NCBI GenBank assembly: GCA_965230565.1
Contig: CBDDLH010000003.1
Span: 186,001-250,000, forward strand
Reading direction: 5' to 3'
Length of the DNA stretch: 64,000 bases
Source of the DNA: BCD1 sp965230565
Lineage (GTDB): Bacteria > Bacteroidota > Bacteroidia > Chitinophagales > Saprospiraceae
Shown: in pieces, positions 24,415 through 33,628 of the stretch
Layout: each line of letters begins with the position of its first letter
Numbering within the stretch: position 1 is the stretch's first letter
Notes under the pieces: model-generated
The model's database searches: none
Seen by the model: the letters and a program-made list of their open reading frames with translations, nothing else
Told to the model about the DNA's origin: nothing
Program-made: the position numbers and the translations under genes

Positions 24415-27174
24415 ATGAACGAGCAGAATGAAATAACCCAACCTAATGGGAATGGCAATGGCCAGGAAAGGATCATTTCACTTAAAGGCATGTATGAAGA
24501 CTACTTTCTCGATTATGCATCGTACGTAATCCTTGAAAGGGCAGTTCCTTATATCGAGGACGGTTTAAAGCCCGTTCAGCGAAGGATACTACATGCCATG
24601 AAGGAAAAGGATGATGGACGTTATCATAAGGTGGCTAACATCATCGGTAATACCATGCAGTACCATCCGCACGGAGATGCTGCGATTGGAGATGCTCTCG
24701 TCAACCTGGGACAAAAGGACCTGCTCATCGACTGCCAGGGGAACTGGGGAGATACCCGCACCGGCGACCGTGCTGCCGCCCCTCGTTATATTGAGGCTCG
24801 TTTATCCAAATTTGCCCTCGCTGTCGCTTTTAATGCCCAAACTACGGAATGGCAACTCTCCTACGACGGTCGAAAAAAGGAACCGGTTACCCTCCCGATG
24901 AAATTCCCTTTGTTGCTCTCTCAAGGTGTGGAAGGTATTGCGGTTGGATTGTCGACAAGAATTTTACCACATAACTTCATCGAACTGATCAAAGCATCCA
25001 TTAAGATCCTGCAGGATAAAAGAGTGAAGATCTATCCTGATTTTCAAACAGGCGGACTCGTCGATGTGGCTGATTACAATAATGGGAAACGCGGTGGCCG
25101 TGTCAAAGTCAGGGCCAGAATGGAGATCGTAGACAAAAATCTGATCGCTGTCAGGGAATTGCCTTACGGTGTTACCACTACTTCCCTGATCGATAGTATC
25201 ATCAAGGCCAATGATAAAGGCAAAATCAAGATCAAAAAGGTCATTGACAATACAGCCAAAGACGTTGAGATCCTGATAGAACTTGGCTCTGGTATATCAC
25301 CGGACATCACCATGGATGCCTTGTATGCCTTTACCAACTGTGAAGTATCCATCGCTCCGAATGCATGTATTGTTATCGATAACAAACCGCATTTTGTTAC
25401 AGTAGAAGATATTCTAAAGATCGCGACCTTTAATACTCGTGAACTTTTAAAACGGGAACTCGAGATCGAAAAAAATGCACTCGAAGAAAAACTGCATTTT
25501 GCCAGCCTCGAAAAAATATTCATCGAGAACCGTATTTACCGTGATATCGAAGAATGTGAAACCTGGGAAGCCGTAATCGAAACCATCGATAAAGGATTAA
25601 AGAAATACGTGGTCGGGCCTTCTGAAAAACCCCAAGCCGATGATACCCGCATTCGTTTATTGAGAGATGTAACAGAGGAAGATATCATCCGACTTACGGA
25701 AATCAAGATCAAGCGAATTTCCAAATTCAACTCCTTCAAAGCTGACGAACAGATCGCCAAACTGGAAGAGGCACTTGAAGAGGTCAAGCATCATCTTGCC
25801 AACCTTACCGAGTATACCATTGCTTTCTACGAAAACCTGCTGGACAAATTCGGCAAAGGCAAAGAACGTCGCACAGAGATCACCTCTTTTGACAATATCA
25901 AACCTACACAGGTGGTCGTCAACAATGCCAAATTATACGCCAATTTCAAAGAAGGTTTCATCGGATTTGGCATGAAAAAAGATGAATACATCTGTGATTG
26001 TTCCGATATCGATGACATCATTGTTTTCCGTAAAGATGGTAAGTTCCAGGTTTCAAGGATTGCCGATAAGGTGTTCGTTGGAAAAGATATTATACATGTC
26101 GCTGTCTGGAAAAAAGGGGATGACCGTACCACCTACAACATGGTATACCTGGATGGAAAAACCGGACGGGCGATGGCCAAAAGGTTTAATGTTACCGCCA
26201 TCACCCGAGACCGCGAATACGATCTGACCAAAGGAACCAAAAACTCCAAAGTATTGTATTTTTCGGCTAATCCCAATGGAGAAGCAGAAGTGGTTTCCGT
26301 ACAACTTACCCAGGCAAGTACTGCCCGAAAGAAATTATTCGATTTTGATTTCGGGACACTCGATATCAAAGGGCGCGGCTCCGGAGGAAATATCCTGACC
26401 CGCTATCCTGTTCGGAAAATCAGCCTAAAAGAAGTTGGTAAATCCACTTTGGGTGCCTTGAAGGTTTGGATGGATGAAGTAAGTGGTCGCATCAATACGG
26501 AAGAACGAGGTATTTTCCTCGGTGAATTCGATACAGGAGATCAGATTCTGGTCCTCTATAAAGATGGTTCTTACGAAGTATGTGACCTGGAGATCAACAA
26601 AAAGTTTGATACGGGAGATCTGGCTGAGATTAGCAAATTTGATCCGAAAAAACCGATCAATGTGATGTATCACGAAGGCGGAAAAGGATGGACCATGGTC
26701 AAACGGTTTGTCGTTGAAACTTCTAAGCATAACCAGCGATACAATTTCCTTACGGAAGAAAAGGGCACTAAACTGTATTATGCCTCCACTCATCCGGAAG
26801 CAAAGATCATTTACGGTTATAAATCCAAGAATAAGAAACAGGAGGCAGAACTGGACTTCAATGAATTTATGGATACCAAAGGCTGGAAGGCCATTGGCAA
26901 CAAATTATCTGAGTTTAAGATCATTTCTGTAAAAGATATTTCTCCGGAACCTGAAGGTACTCCCAACAAAGGAACTAAGGCGAAAAAAACTGATGTAAAA
27001 GAAAAAAAGGAAGAAGCCAAGCCTGAAAAAAAATCGAAGGAAAAACCGGTAGCTAAAGCAGCCAAGTCAAAACCGGCCGCCAAACCAAAATCACCGCCAA
27101 AGGATGAAAAACTCCACCCGGGAGATACTATCGATTTTGACATGGAGGATGACGGTCAAGGGAAATTGTTTTAA
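24415..27174 (+). CDS. parC: DNA topoisomerase IV subunit A (GyrA/ParC family)
   Basis: 919 residues. The breakage-reunion domain starts at about residue 20 (GMYEDYFLDYASYVILERA, then GLKPVQRRIL, YHPHGD, QGNWGD). The active-site tyrosine is Y125 in AAAPRYIEAR. The tower and coiled-coil regions follow (ELLKRELEIEKNALEEKL). The C-terminal part (about 520-850) is a degenerate beta-pinwheel without a clear GyrA box (QRRGGKG), which favours topoisomerase IV over gyrase. It ends in a Lys/Ala/Pro-rich tail. With ParE it decatenates chromosomes; parE is not in the window. It is followed by uvrC. Confidence 0.9.
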   Translation: MNEQNEITQPNGNGNGQERIISLKGMYEDYFLDYASYVILERAVPYIEDGLKPVQRRILHAMKEKDDGRYHKVANIIGNTMQYHPHGDAAIGDALVNLGQKDLLIDCQGNWGDTRTGDRAAAPRYIEARLSKFALAVAFNAQTTEWQLSYDGRKKEPVTLPMKFPLLLSQGVEGIAVGLSTRILPHNFIELIKASIKILQDKRVKIYPDFQTGGLVDVADYNNGKRGGRVKVRARMEIVDKNLIAVRELPYGVTTTSLIDSIIKANDKGKIKIKKVIDNTAKDVEILIELGSGISPDITMDALYAFTNCEVSIAPNACIVIDNKPHFVTVEDILKIATFNTRELLKRELEIEKNALEEKLHFASLEKIFIENRIYRDIEECETWEAVIETIDKGLKKYVVGPSEKPQADDTRIRLLRDVTEEDIIRLTEIKIKRISKFNSFKADEQIAKLEEALEEVKHHLANLTEYTIAFYENLLDKFGKGKERRTEITSFDNIKPTQVVVNNAKLYANFKEGFIGFGMKKDEYICDCSDIDDIIVFRKDGKFQVSRIADKVFVGKDIIHVAVWKKGDDRTTYNMVYLDGKTGRAMAKRFNVTAITRDREYDLTKGTKNSKVLYFSANPNGEAEVVSVQLTQASTARKKLFDFDFGTLDIKGRGSGGNILTRYPVRKISLKEVGKSTLGALKVWMDEVSGRINTEERGIFLGEFDTGDQILVLYKDGSYEVCDLEINKKFDTGDLAEISKFDPKKPINVMYHEGGKGWTMVKRFVVETSKHNQRYNFLTEEKGTKLYYASTHPEAKIIYGYKSKNKKQEAELDFNEFMDTKGWKAIGNKLSEFKIISVKDISPEPEGTPNKGTKAKKTDVKEKKEEAKPEKKSKEKPVAKAAKSKPAAKPKSPPKDEKLHPGDTIDFDMEDDGQGKLF

Positions 27175-27255
27175 GATTGACCAAGACACTTTGTCTTTTC
27201 CAGAACCATTGGCCGAATGCTTTGTTTTGATAGCACAACAGGATAATAATTTGCC

Positions 27256-29058
27256 GTGACCACTTCAGATTACAAAAAGATTGCTGACACCCTGCCCAAA
27301 CAACCGGGCGTGTACCGCTTTGTTGATGAGAAAGGGGTCATCTTGTATGTGGGCAAGGCGAAAAGCCTGAAAAACAGACTGGCTTCCTATTTCGGCGAAC
27401 GAAAGGACAGGGCTTTCAAAACCCGAAACCTGGTCAAACACGCCGATCATATTGAATTCACTATTGTAGAAACAGAGGCAGATGCGCTGCTGCTGGAAAA
27501 CACTTTGATCAAAAAATTCCAGCCCCGGTACAACGTCATGCTTAAGGATGCCAAGGGCTACTCCTACATCTGCATCAAAAATGAACGGTTCCCAAGAGTT
27601 TTCCTTACAAGAAAGGTCATCCGGGATGGTTCCACCTATTTCGGACCTTATACTTCCCGGGCGAGGGTGAAGGTTATTCTGGAACTCATCAAACAACTGT
27701 TCCCGTTACGGACCTGTACGTTTAATCTTTCTGAAAAAAATATTGAAGCCGGTAAATTTAAAGTTTGCCTGGAATACCATATCAAAAACTGCATGGGCCC
27801 ATGTGAAGGTCTGGAAACTGAAGAAGAGTACAACATAAAGATCGATCAGATCAAAAATATGTTGAAAGGGCATTTCAAAGAAGTGATCACTCATTTCAAA
27901 TCTGAGATGGAAACCCATGCTCACAACCTGGAATTCGAAAAGGCCCAGGCCATCAAGGAAAAATTATCCGCCTTTGAAGATTACCAGGGCAAATCCACCG
28001 TCGTAAGCATCAATATCCGGGATGTGGATGTCTTTTCCATTGCTTCCAATGAAAAGGAAGCATTCGTCAACTACATGAAAGTAGTTAACGGTGCCATCAT
28101 CCAGGCTCACACCCAGGAAATGGATAAAAACCTGGACGACGATGAACGATCCCTTTTGGAATACACCATCCCTGAACTGCGGGAACGTTTCAACAGTTTC
28201 TGCGATGAAGTGATCGTACCCTTTGAAGTCTCCGTACCTGATAAAGATTTAAAGATCACCATCCCGCAAAGGGGCGATAAAAAGCACCTCCTGGACCTCT
28301 CCTCCAAAAATGTAAAATATTACCTGCTGCAAAAGCAAAAGCAGGAAGCTTCCAAAACAAGGAAGCAAACGAGCACAGAAAGAATTCTAAAAACCATGCA
28401 GGCAGATTTGCAAATGGAGGAGGTACCTTTGCACATCGAATGTTTTGATAACTCTAACTTCCACGGTTCATTCCCGGTTTCTTCTTGTGTGGTATTCAAA
28501 AACGGAAAACCTTCCAAAAAGGATTACCGCCACTTTAACATCAAAACCGTCGAGGGACCAAATGACTTCGCCAGCATGGAAGAGGTCATTTACCGCAGAT
28601 ACAGCCGAATGCTCAAAGAAGGAGAGTCCCTGCCACAGCTCGTCATCATCGACGGTGGTAAAGGCCAGCTGAGTGCTTCGATGAAAAGCATTGACAAACT
28701 GGGTCTCAGAGATAAAATGACGGTAGTCGGTATTGCCAAAAGACTGGAGGAAATATTCTTTCCCGGAGATTCCATTCCATTGTACATCAACAAAAAATCA
28801 GAATCCCTGAAAGTCATCCAGCATGCCCGGAATGAGGCTCACCGGTTTGCCATCACCTTCCACAGGAATAAACGCTCAAAAGGATTTCTCACAACGGAAT
28901 TGACAGAGATCCCTGGGGTTGGAGAAAAAACTGCCCAAAAGTTACTCACCCACTTTGGCTCCGTAAAAAAGATCAAAGCTGCTACCTTGAATGAAATTGC
29001 CAAGGAAGTCGGGATGAGCGCTGCGAAGAAAGTAACTGAGTGGTTTAAGGAAAATTAA
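27256..29058 (+). CDS. uvrC: UvrABC excinuclease subunit C
   Basis: 600 residues with a GTG start at 27256 (no ATG is available before the conserved GIY-YIG sequence). GIY-YIG nuclease domain at about 10-95 (QPGVYRFVDEKGVILYVGK); Cys-rich linker (CLEYHIKNCMGPC); UVR motif for UvrB binding at about 205-240 (THFKSEMETHAHNLEFEKAQ); RNase H-like C-terminal nuclease with HIECFDNSNFHG and LVIIDGGKGQLSA; and tandem helix-hairpin-helix at the end (IPGVGEKTAQKLLTHFGS). It makes both incisions in nucleotide excision repair. It lies 81 bp after parC and directly abuts the tandem array. Confidence 0.95.
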   Translation: MTTSDYKKIADTLPKQPGVYRFVDEKGVILYVGKAKSLKNRLASYFGERKDRAFKTRNLVKHADHIEFTIVETEADALLLENTLIKKFQPRYNVMLKDAKGYSYICIKNERFPRVFLTRKVIRDGSTYFGPYTSRARVKVILELIKQLFPLRTCTFNLSEKNIEAGKFKVCLEYHIKNCMGPCEGLETEEEYNIKIDQIKNMLKGHFKEVITHFKSEMETHAHNLEFEKAQAIKEKLSAFEDYQGKSTVVSINIRDVDVFSIASNEKEAFVNYMKVVNGAIIQAHTQEMDKNLDDDERSLLEYTIPELRERFNSFCDEVIVPFEVSVPDKDLKITIPQRGDKKHLLDLSSKNVKYYLLQKQKQEASKTRKQTSTERILKTMQADLQMEEVPLHIECFDNSNFHGSFPVSSCVVFKNGKPSKKDYRHFNIKTVEGPNDFASMEEVIYRRYSRMLKEGESLPQLVIIDGGKGQLSASMKSIDKLGLRDKMTVVGIAKRLEEIFFPGDSIPLYINKKSESLKVIQHARNEAHRFAITFHRNKRSKGFLTTELTEIPGVGEKTAQKLLTHFGSVKKIKAATLNEIAKEVGMSAAKKVTEWFKEN

Positions 29059-29060
29059 AA

Positions 29061-30240
29061 TCCGTTTTCATCCGTTCAACCGTCCATATCCGCGTGCTAT
29101 CCATAATGGAACACTGATTTAACTGATCGAACTGATTTTCACTGATCTTTTGCTGTGAATATTTCAATAATAAATCCGTTCTTTTCCGTTCAACCCGTTC
29201 TTATCCGCGTGCTATCCATAATGGAACACTGATTTAACTGATCGAACCGATTTTCACTGACTTTTTGCTGTGAATATTTCAATAATAAATCCGCTCTTTT
29301 CCGTTCAACCCGTCCATATCCGCGTGCTATCCATAATGGAACACTGATTTAACTGATCGACCGATTTTCACTGATCTTTTGCTGTGAATATTTCAATAAT
29401 AAATCCGTTCTTTTCCGTTCAACCCGTCCATATCCGCGTGCTATCCATAATGGAACACTGATTTAACTGATCGAACTGATTTTCATTGACTTTTTACTGT
29501 GAATATTTCAATAATAAATCCGCTCTTTTCCGTTCAACCCGTTCTTTTCCGCGTGCTATCCATAATGGAACACTGATTTAACTGATTTTCACTGATCTTT
29601 TGCTGTGAATATTTCAATAATAAATCCGTTCTTTTCCGTTCAACCCGTTCTTTTCCGCGTGCTATCCATAATGGAACACTGATTTAACTGATTTTCACTG
29701 ATCTTTTGCTGTGAATATTTCAATAATAAATCCGTTCTTTTCCGTTCAATCCGTTCTTTTCCGCGTGCTATCCATAATGGAACACTGTAACTGATCGAAT
29801 ATCACTGATCTTTTGCTGTGAATATTTCAATAATAAATCCGTTCTTTTCCGTTCAACCCCATATCCGCGTGCTATCCATGATAGAACACTGATTTAACTC
29901 GAACCGATTTTCACTGATCTTTTGCTGTGAATATTTCAATAATAAATCCGTTCTTTTCCGTTCGTCCATATCCGCGTACTATCCATGATAGAACACTGAT
30001 TTAACTGATCGAACTGATTTTCACTGATCTTTTTGCTGTGAATATTTCAATAATAAATCCGTTCTTTTCCGTTCAACCCGTCCATATCCGCGTGCTATCC
30101 ATAATGGAACACTGATTTAACTGATCGAACTGATTTTCACTGATCTTTTGCTGTGAATATTTCAATAATAAATCCGTTCTTTTCCGTTCAACCCGTTCTT
30201 ATCCGCGTTCTATCATACACCTAACTGGTTTTCGCTGATT
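29061..30240. repeat. Tandem array of ten ~104-116-bp non-coding units
   Basis: The word CCGCGT recurs at 29090, 29205, 29320, 29434, 29549, 29655, 29761, 29865, 29972, 30088 and 30203, giving ten full units and a degenerate eleventh. Each unit contains GCTATCCATAATGGAACACT, a run of ACTGAT words, TTGCTGTGAATATTTCAATA and a run of CCGTTC words. Inside a unit, ACTGAT recurs every 9-10 bp (four times) and CCGTTC/CCGTTCA about every 10 bp (three times). Length differences come from small deletions in these sub-repeats. No long open frame crosses it. There are no unique spacers, so it is not CRISPR. It fills the whole interval from the uvrC stop to the next gene. Confidence 0.95.
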
Positions 30241-30271
30241 TTTCCCTACCTTTATTCAAAACCAAACCATC

Positions 30272-30892
30272 ATGATCGACAAATTCCTCAGAGCAAAACA
30301 TTGGCAACTATTCATTCTCATCCTGGGAATCCCGCTCATTTTCCAGATTTATCTCATGAATTCTATGTTTTCAGAATTGACAACGGGAGCCCCTGAGGAT
30401 CTGACATTCATGCTGGATTTCATGAAGTATTATCCAATAGTTATGACCCTTGTCATCGGCACCCTTTTTGGGTGGATGTGGTCCATCAGCATGGGCCTTC
30501 GGTCAAAGATTCCTGTGGAGATCAGGCCGGAAACCAACCTGTTTAAGATCTTCTTTTTTGTGCCCCTGGTCTACCTGGTAGGATTAGCTTATTTGATGTC
30601 TACTTTTTTCCGCAGCTTTATGGAGCTGGCCGCCACCAATAATCCACCGGACATCGATCCTTCCATTTTTAATATCGCTACATTCATTGTCCCACTGCAT
30701 CTCTTCTCCATTTTTTGCATGTTCTATTGCTTCTACTTCACTGCCAAAACATTCAAAACCGCAGAATTGCAAAAGGCCGTCACCTTTAGTGATTTTGTTG
30801 GAGAATTCTTCCTGGTTTGGTTCTCCCCCATCGGTGTGTGGATCATCCAGCCAAAAGTGAATGAGATGGTGGATGAGTATGAGTTTATGTAG
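30272..30892 (+). CDS. Hypothetical four-helix membrane protein
   Basis: 206 residues with predicted membrane helices at about 12-30 (WQLFILILGIPLIFQIYLM), 52-75, 90-112 and 135-155, plus a weakly hydrophobic C-terminal segment (FFLVWFSPIGVWIIQPKVNE). The ending GVWIIQPKVN is shared with uncharacterised Bacteroidota membrane proteins. Function unknown. A near-consensus -7 (TACCTTTA, 30247-30254) sits just after the tandem array, 17 bases before the ATG. Confidence 0.6.
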   Translation: MIDKFLRAKHWQLFILILGIPLIFQIYLMNSMFSELTTGAPEDLTFMLDFMKYYPIVMTLVIGTLFGWMWSISMGLRSKIPVEIRPETNLFKIFFFVPLVYLVGLAYLMSTFFRSFMELAATNNPPDIDPSIFNIATFIVPLHLFSIFCMFYCFYFTAKTFKTAELQKAVTFSDFVGEFFLVWFSPIGVWIIQPKVNEMVDEYEFM

Positions 30893-30899
30893 AAATGCC

Positions 30900-30947
30900 G
30901 GTTGCTGGTTACAAGTTGCTGGTTACTGGTTGCTGGTTACTGGTTGG
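30900..30947. repeat. TTGCTGGTTACTGG low-complexity phrase
   Basis: Words TTGCTGG, TTACAAG and TTACTGG alternate with spacing near 7-10 bp. The same phrase, in either orientation, hosts palindromic elements at 24256, 31961, 53312 and 59664; here it is uninterrupted. Confidence 0.6.
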
Positions 30948-30950
30948 ACC

Positions 30951-30983
30951 ATAAATACTATTTTTTGGAAAAATAGTATTTAT
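30951..30983. terminator. Perfect 15-bp hairpin, AT-rich
   Basis: ATAAATACTATTTTT (30951-30965) and AAAAATAGTATTTAT (30969-30983) are exact complements with a 3-base loop, 60 bp after one gene and 20 bp before the next ATG. It may be a bidirectional terminator or a structured leader/operator of the gene at 31004. Confidence 0.5.
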
Positions 30984-31003
30984 TACACATCTTCCTTAAA
31001 TAA

Positions 31004-31705
31004 ATGGAACCCTCAATAATCGAAATTTCAATTTTCATTTTATTCCTGATCCTACTGGCTTTTGGAGGGTATAAATATGTCAAGTCCCTTAGAATGGACT
31101 TTAGCGAATATGAAGCCAAAGCAGAGGCAAGGAGTTTGTTGCAAAAGTTTCCAACACCGGACGAGGCCGCTGACGCCATTGAAGAAAAACTAAAAGCTCT
31201 GGTTGGACAACGTATCAGGTCCGTTTATTACCTTTTTGTTAATGAAATTGAAGACTTTGACCTTGGGGCAATCCATCAGTTGGATTTAGCCACTTCTTTT
31301 GAATTTGAAAATGGAGAATGGCTCACCTGGGTGTGGGAGGAAGAAATTTACTATGACGAAACCACCTCCAAACCAACTGGGTTTTACCTCTATTTTTCAC
31401 CGATCGATGAGTTCATTGAAAAGGACTCCAGAATGATAGAGGTAACTAATTTCCCTAATTGGCAAAAACTAATCGAAGCGCCTATCTCCGAAATCATATT
31501 CCACTACAATGAAGATCGGTTTACCGTTTCCTGCAGTGATCTTGTTTTAAAAAATAACTATGCCAGTGCCACCCTTTGCACAACAGAAGAGCCTACTCCG
31601 GGAGTTCCGGCATCAGAAATTCCCCTCCCGGTAACTAATGAATGGACCGTAGTAGTATTTGATGAAAAAATTGTAAAGCGTTTTAACAGGGGGGAGTATC
31701 GCTAA
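31004..31705 (+). CDS. Hypothetical membrane-anchored protein
   Basis: 233 residues: one N-terminal membrane helix (IEISIFILFLILLAFGGYKYV) and a cytosolic, acidic alpha/beta region (about 30-233) with many aromatic strands (GEWLTWVWEEEIYYDE) and a Pro-rich loop (EEPTPGVPASEIPLP). No family recognised. A hairpin lies 20 bp before the start. No clear promoter or partner gene. Confidence 0.5.
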   Translation: MEPSIIEISIFILFLILLAFGGYKYVKSLRMDFSEYEAKAEARSLLQKFPTPDEAADAIEEKLKALVGQRIRSVYYLFVNEIEDFDLGAIHQLDLATSFEFENGEWLTWVWEEEIYYDETTSKPTGFYLYFSPIDEFIEKDSRMIEVTNFPNWQKLIEAPISEIIFHYNEDRFTVSCSDLVLKNNYASATLCTTEEPTPGVPASEIPLPVTNEWTVVVFDEKIVKRFNRGEYR

Positions 31706-31742
31706 CAAAATCCGTCCCCACCCGTAAAACCCGTCAAAATCC

Positions 31743-31772
31743 GCGCCTGCCTGCTGACGCAGGAGGCAGGTT
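31743..31772. repeat. Relative of the GCCTGC...GCAGGT repeat
   Basis: GCGCCTGCCTGCTGACGCAG then GAGGCAGGTTCC folds as CCTGCCT/AGGCAGG. It is inserted in a phrase (AATCCG...CCCGTCAAAATCCGCG) that is a divergent copy of the ATCCG part of the tandem array at 29061. Confidence 0.5.
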
Positions 31773-31786
31773 CCATCCAAAAAAAA

Positions 31787-31818
31787 TGCTTACCGAAACC
31801 AACAAGTCCCGGTAAGCA
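31787..31818 (-). terminator. Terminator of the padR-pspC operon
   Basis: TGCTTACCG (31787-31795) pairs exactly with CGGTAAGCA (31810-31818). On the minus strand the stem is followed by eight Ts. It lies 200 bp beyond the last minus-strand stop at 32014; a repeat element stands between. Confidence 0.6.
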
Positions 31819-31960
31819 AACACATAATCAATTTATAAAATTCAGAAAATTACCTCCAGTAACAGGTGATTCTCTAACCAAAAAAAGTGTCAGGTGATTT
31901 CGTTTTTTTAGTCGACAGCCTGCAGTCAACAGTCCTCAGAACCAGAAACCAGCAACTAGG

Positions 31961-31999
31961 AATGGAGCATAGCGACATCCGCGACACACAGTGCCGGGA
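31961..31999 (+). repeat. Nested palindromic element, member 3
   Basis: AATGGAGCATAGCGACATCC ... GTGCCGGGA, inserted between CCAGCAACTAGG and CCAGCAACCGG. Nearly identical to member 2 at 24256. The 308-bp gap 31706-32013 contains this, the terminator at 31787 and the repeat at 31743. Confidence 0.65.
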
Positions 32000-32013
32000 C
32001 CAGCAACCGGAAC

Positions 32014-32883
32014 CTACTCACAATCCATACAAACCAACCCCTCAGCCTCCATTTTCCAAACATTGTTATCGCTGCGCCAGATGGAATGTTCAGAATCCTT
32101 TTTCTGTATGTGGCCGTGGTTGTGTGCAAGAGGTTTTGATATCTTTACAAATTTCCCTTCAGGGACCAGCAAGGTAACATTCACACCCTGTACCCTGAAT
32201 TTCTCATCTTTCGTCACCTCAAGATATCTTGGGAAAGCTAATTCATTATTCTCCAAACGGTATTCAAAATCGATGTTTTCAGCAGATTCATGAGCCTTTT
32301 GAGAACTCACTCCACGGGCTTTGTTTACTTGTTGTAATTCAAAACCAGGACCATCACCTCGTTGGATCGATACGCTTACGTTATCAAAAATCAATTCATT
32401 TTCCGTAAGCATCACATCTTCATTTTCCATGCCGAAGAGGGTTTTGTATTCCTTTGAATACAGGTCTACCGAGAGGGTATCTGATGTAACTTCCAGTTGA
32501 GTCTGATCCTGGGTAATTTCCGCTTCGTACTCGAACTCTTTTGCCACAAAAACTCCTGAAAGGAAAAATCCCATAATGTTCAGTCCCCAAAATATACCCA
32601 GGGCCGTTCTCCATCCTTTGCTCAGTCGGGTGCGGAAGACCAGCCGCAGTATCCACAATACGAATACAAACAGCGGAATTCCGATAATCATGAATAAATT
32701 GAAAGCGCCGAGATAGGAGAACAAATTACGGCCGGGTACTACAAAATCGAGATATGGAGATCCATAGGCCATGCCTGCAAGTAGCGCAAACCAGGACACT
32801 CCAAGTCCTATGATAATTACAATTCCAATAGTTTTAAGAACAGTCGGGAGGATCTTGCGGAGTACTAAGACGATGGTCAGCAA
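32014..32883 (-). CDS. C-terminal part of a frameshifted PspC-domain membrane protein
   Basis: The open frame gives 289 residues but has no proper start; it begins inside a membrane helix (LLLTIVLVLRKILPTVLK). It holds three more helices (about 15-40, 55-80, 92-112) and a periplasmic beta domain (about 115-289) of the kind that follows PspC domains in Bacteroidota. Its frame continues upstream as SQAGEEDEEKNNGTAALKKG and meets the N-terminal part at an A10 tract (32964-32973); one extra A would fuse them. In related bacteria these are one protein of about 550 residues. Confidence 0.7.
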   Translation of the reverse strand: MLTIVLVLRKILPTVLKTIGIVIIIGLGVSWFALLAGMAYGSPYLDFVVPGRNLFSYLGAFNLFMIIGIPLFVFVLWILRLVFRTRLSKGWRTALGIFWGLNIMGFFLSGVFVAKEFEYEAEITQDQTQLEVTSDTLSVDLYSKEYKTLFGMENEDVMLTENELIFDNVSVSIQRGDGPGFELQQVNKARGVSSQKAHESAENIDFEYRLENNELAFPRYLEVTKDEKFRVQGVNVTLLVPEGKFVKISKPLAHNHGHIQKKDSEHSIWRSDNNVWKMEAEGLVCMDCE

Positions 32884-32891
32884 TAAGCTGC

Positions 32892-33593
32892 CTAGAACAG
32901 AAACCCCTTTCTTAAGGGCAGCGGTTCCATTATTTTTTTCTTCGTCCTCTTCTCCGGCTTGACTTTTTTTTTTGAACCGAATTCCTCTCCGAATTCCGTT
33001 ACCTTTTCAGAAAGATTCTCAAACTCATCCTTGATCATCTTACTGATATTATCAATGTTTATCGGTTCACCGCGCATGGCGAGATAATCAGCTGAAGATT
33101 CAGCCTTTGGCAAAATAGCCCACAGGATTGCGTAAAGCAAGATACCTGATCCGCCAAATACAGTGAATACGATGAAAGCAATTCTTATCCAAAGTGGATC
33201 TGAAATACCTAAGTAAGCAGCAATTCCGGAACAAACACCGGCAACCACTTCATCTTCAGGGTCGCGGAATAATCTTTTACCGGTTTTAAAGCTGAAGTCG
33301 CTTTTAGGGGATCCCATATCCTCTCCGAATTCATCAGCACCAAAGTCCTCCGGGCGACCCATAGTGGCAACAGCATTGGTAACATCTTTCAGAGATACGA
33401 TCTTGCGATTGCCCATACTTTCCTGGAAAAGTTCAGCCAACCGGGTTTCGATATCTCCGGTTATTTCTTCATAACCATCTCCACCTCTAAAGTGTTTGTG
33501 GATGGCTTTAAGGTATTTATCCAAATATTCGAAAGCATCTTCGTCAATAGTGAATGGATAACCTCCAAGATTGACAGTGAAAACCTTATTCAT
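32892..33593 (-). CDS. PspC domain protein, N-terminal part (frameshifted at an A10 tract)
   Basis: 233 residues as read, of which the first ~205 are native. A cytosolic N-terminal region (MNKVFTVNLGGYPFTIDEDA, with RLAELFQESMGNRKIVSL) is typical of Bacteroidota PspC proteins. The PspC domain itself (about 108-165) shows KRLFRDPEDEVVAGVCSGIA and a helix IRIAFIVFTVFGGSGILLY. After KKK the frame runs into VKPEKRTKKKIMEPL and stops, which looks like out-of-frame reading. PspC proteins are envelope-stress membrane sensors. It is 35 bp downstream of a PadR repressor. Confidence 0.8.
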   Translation of the reverse strand: MNKVFTVNLGGYPFTIDEDAFEYLDKYLKAIHKHFRGGDGYEEITGDIETRLAELFQESMGNRKIVSLKDVTNAVATMGRPEDFGADEFGEDMGSPKSDFSFKTGKRLFRDPEDEVVAGVCSGIAAYLGISDPLWIRIAFIVFTVFGGSGILLYAILWAILPKAESSADYLAMRGEPINIDNISKMIKDEFENLSEKVTEFGEEFGSKKKVKPEKRTKKKIMEPLPLRKGFLF

Positions 33594-33628
33594 TATGTGT
33601 TGAGTTTTATTTTTTCAGTAAATAATTC

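Noticed and set aside
29061..30240. Possible CRISPR array
   Set aside because: Units are about 110 bp and almost entirely repeated, with no unique spacers of constant size; no cas genes nearby.
31887..32293. Two + strand frames of about 100 residues
   Set aside because: They run through the nested repeat and antisense to the PspC C-terminal part; Cys/Pro-rich composition typical of antisense reading.
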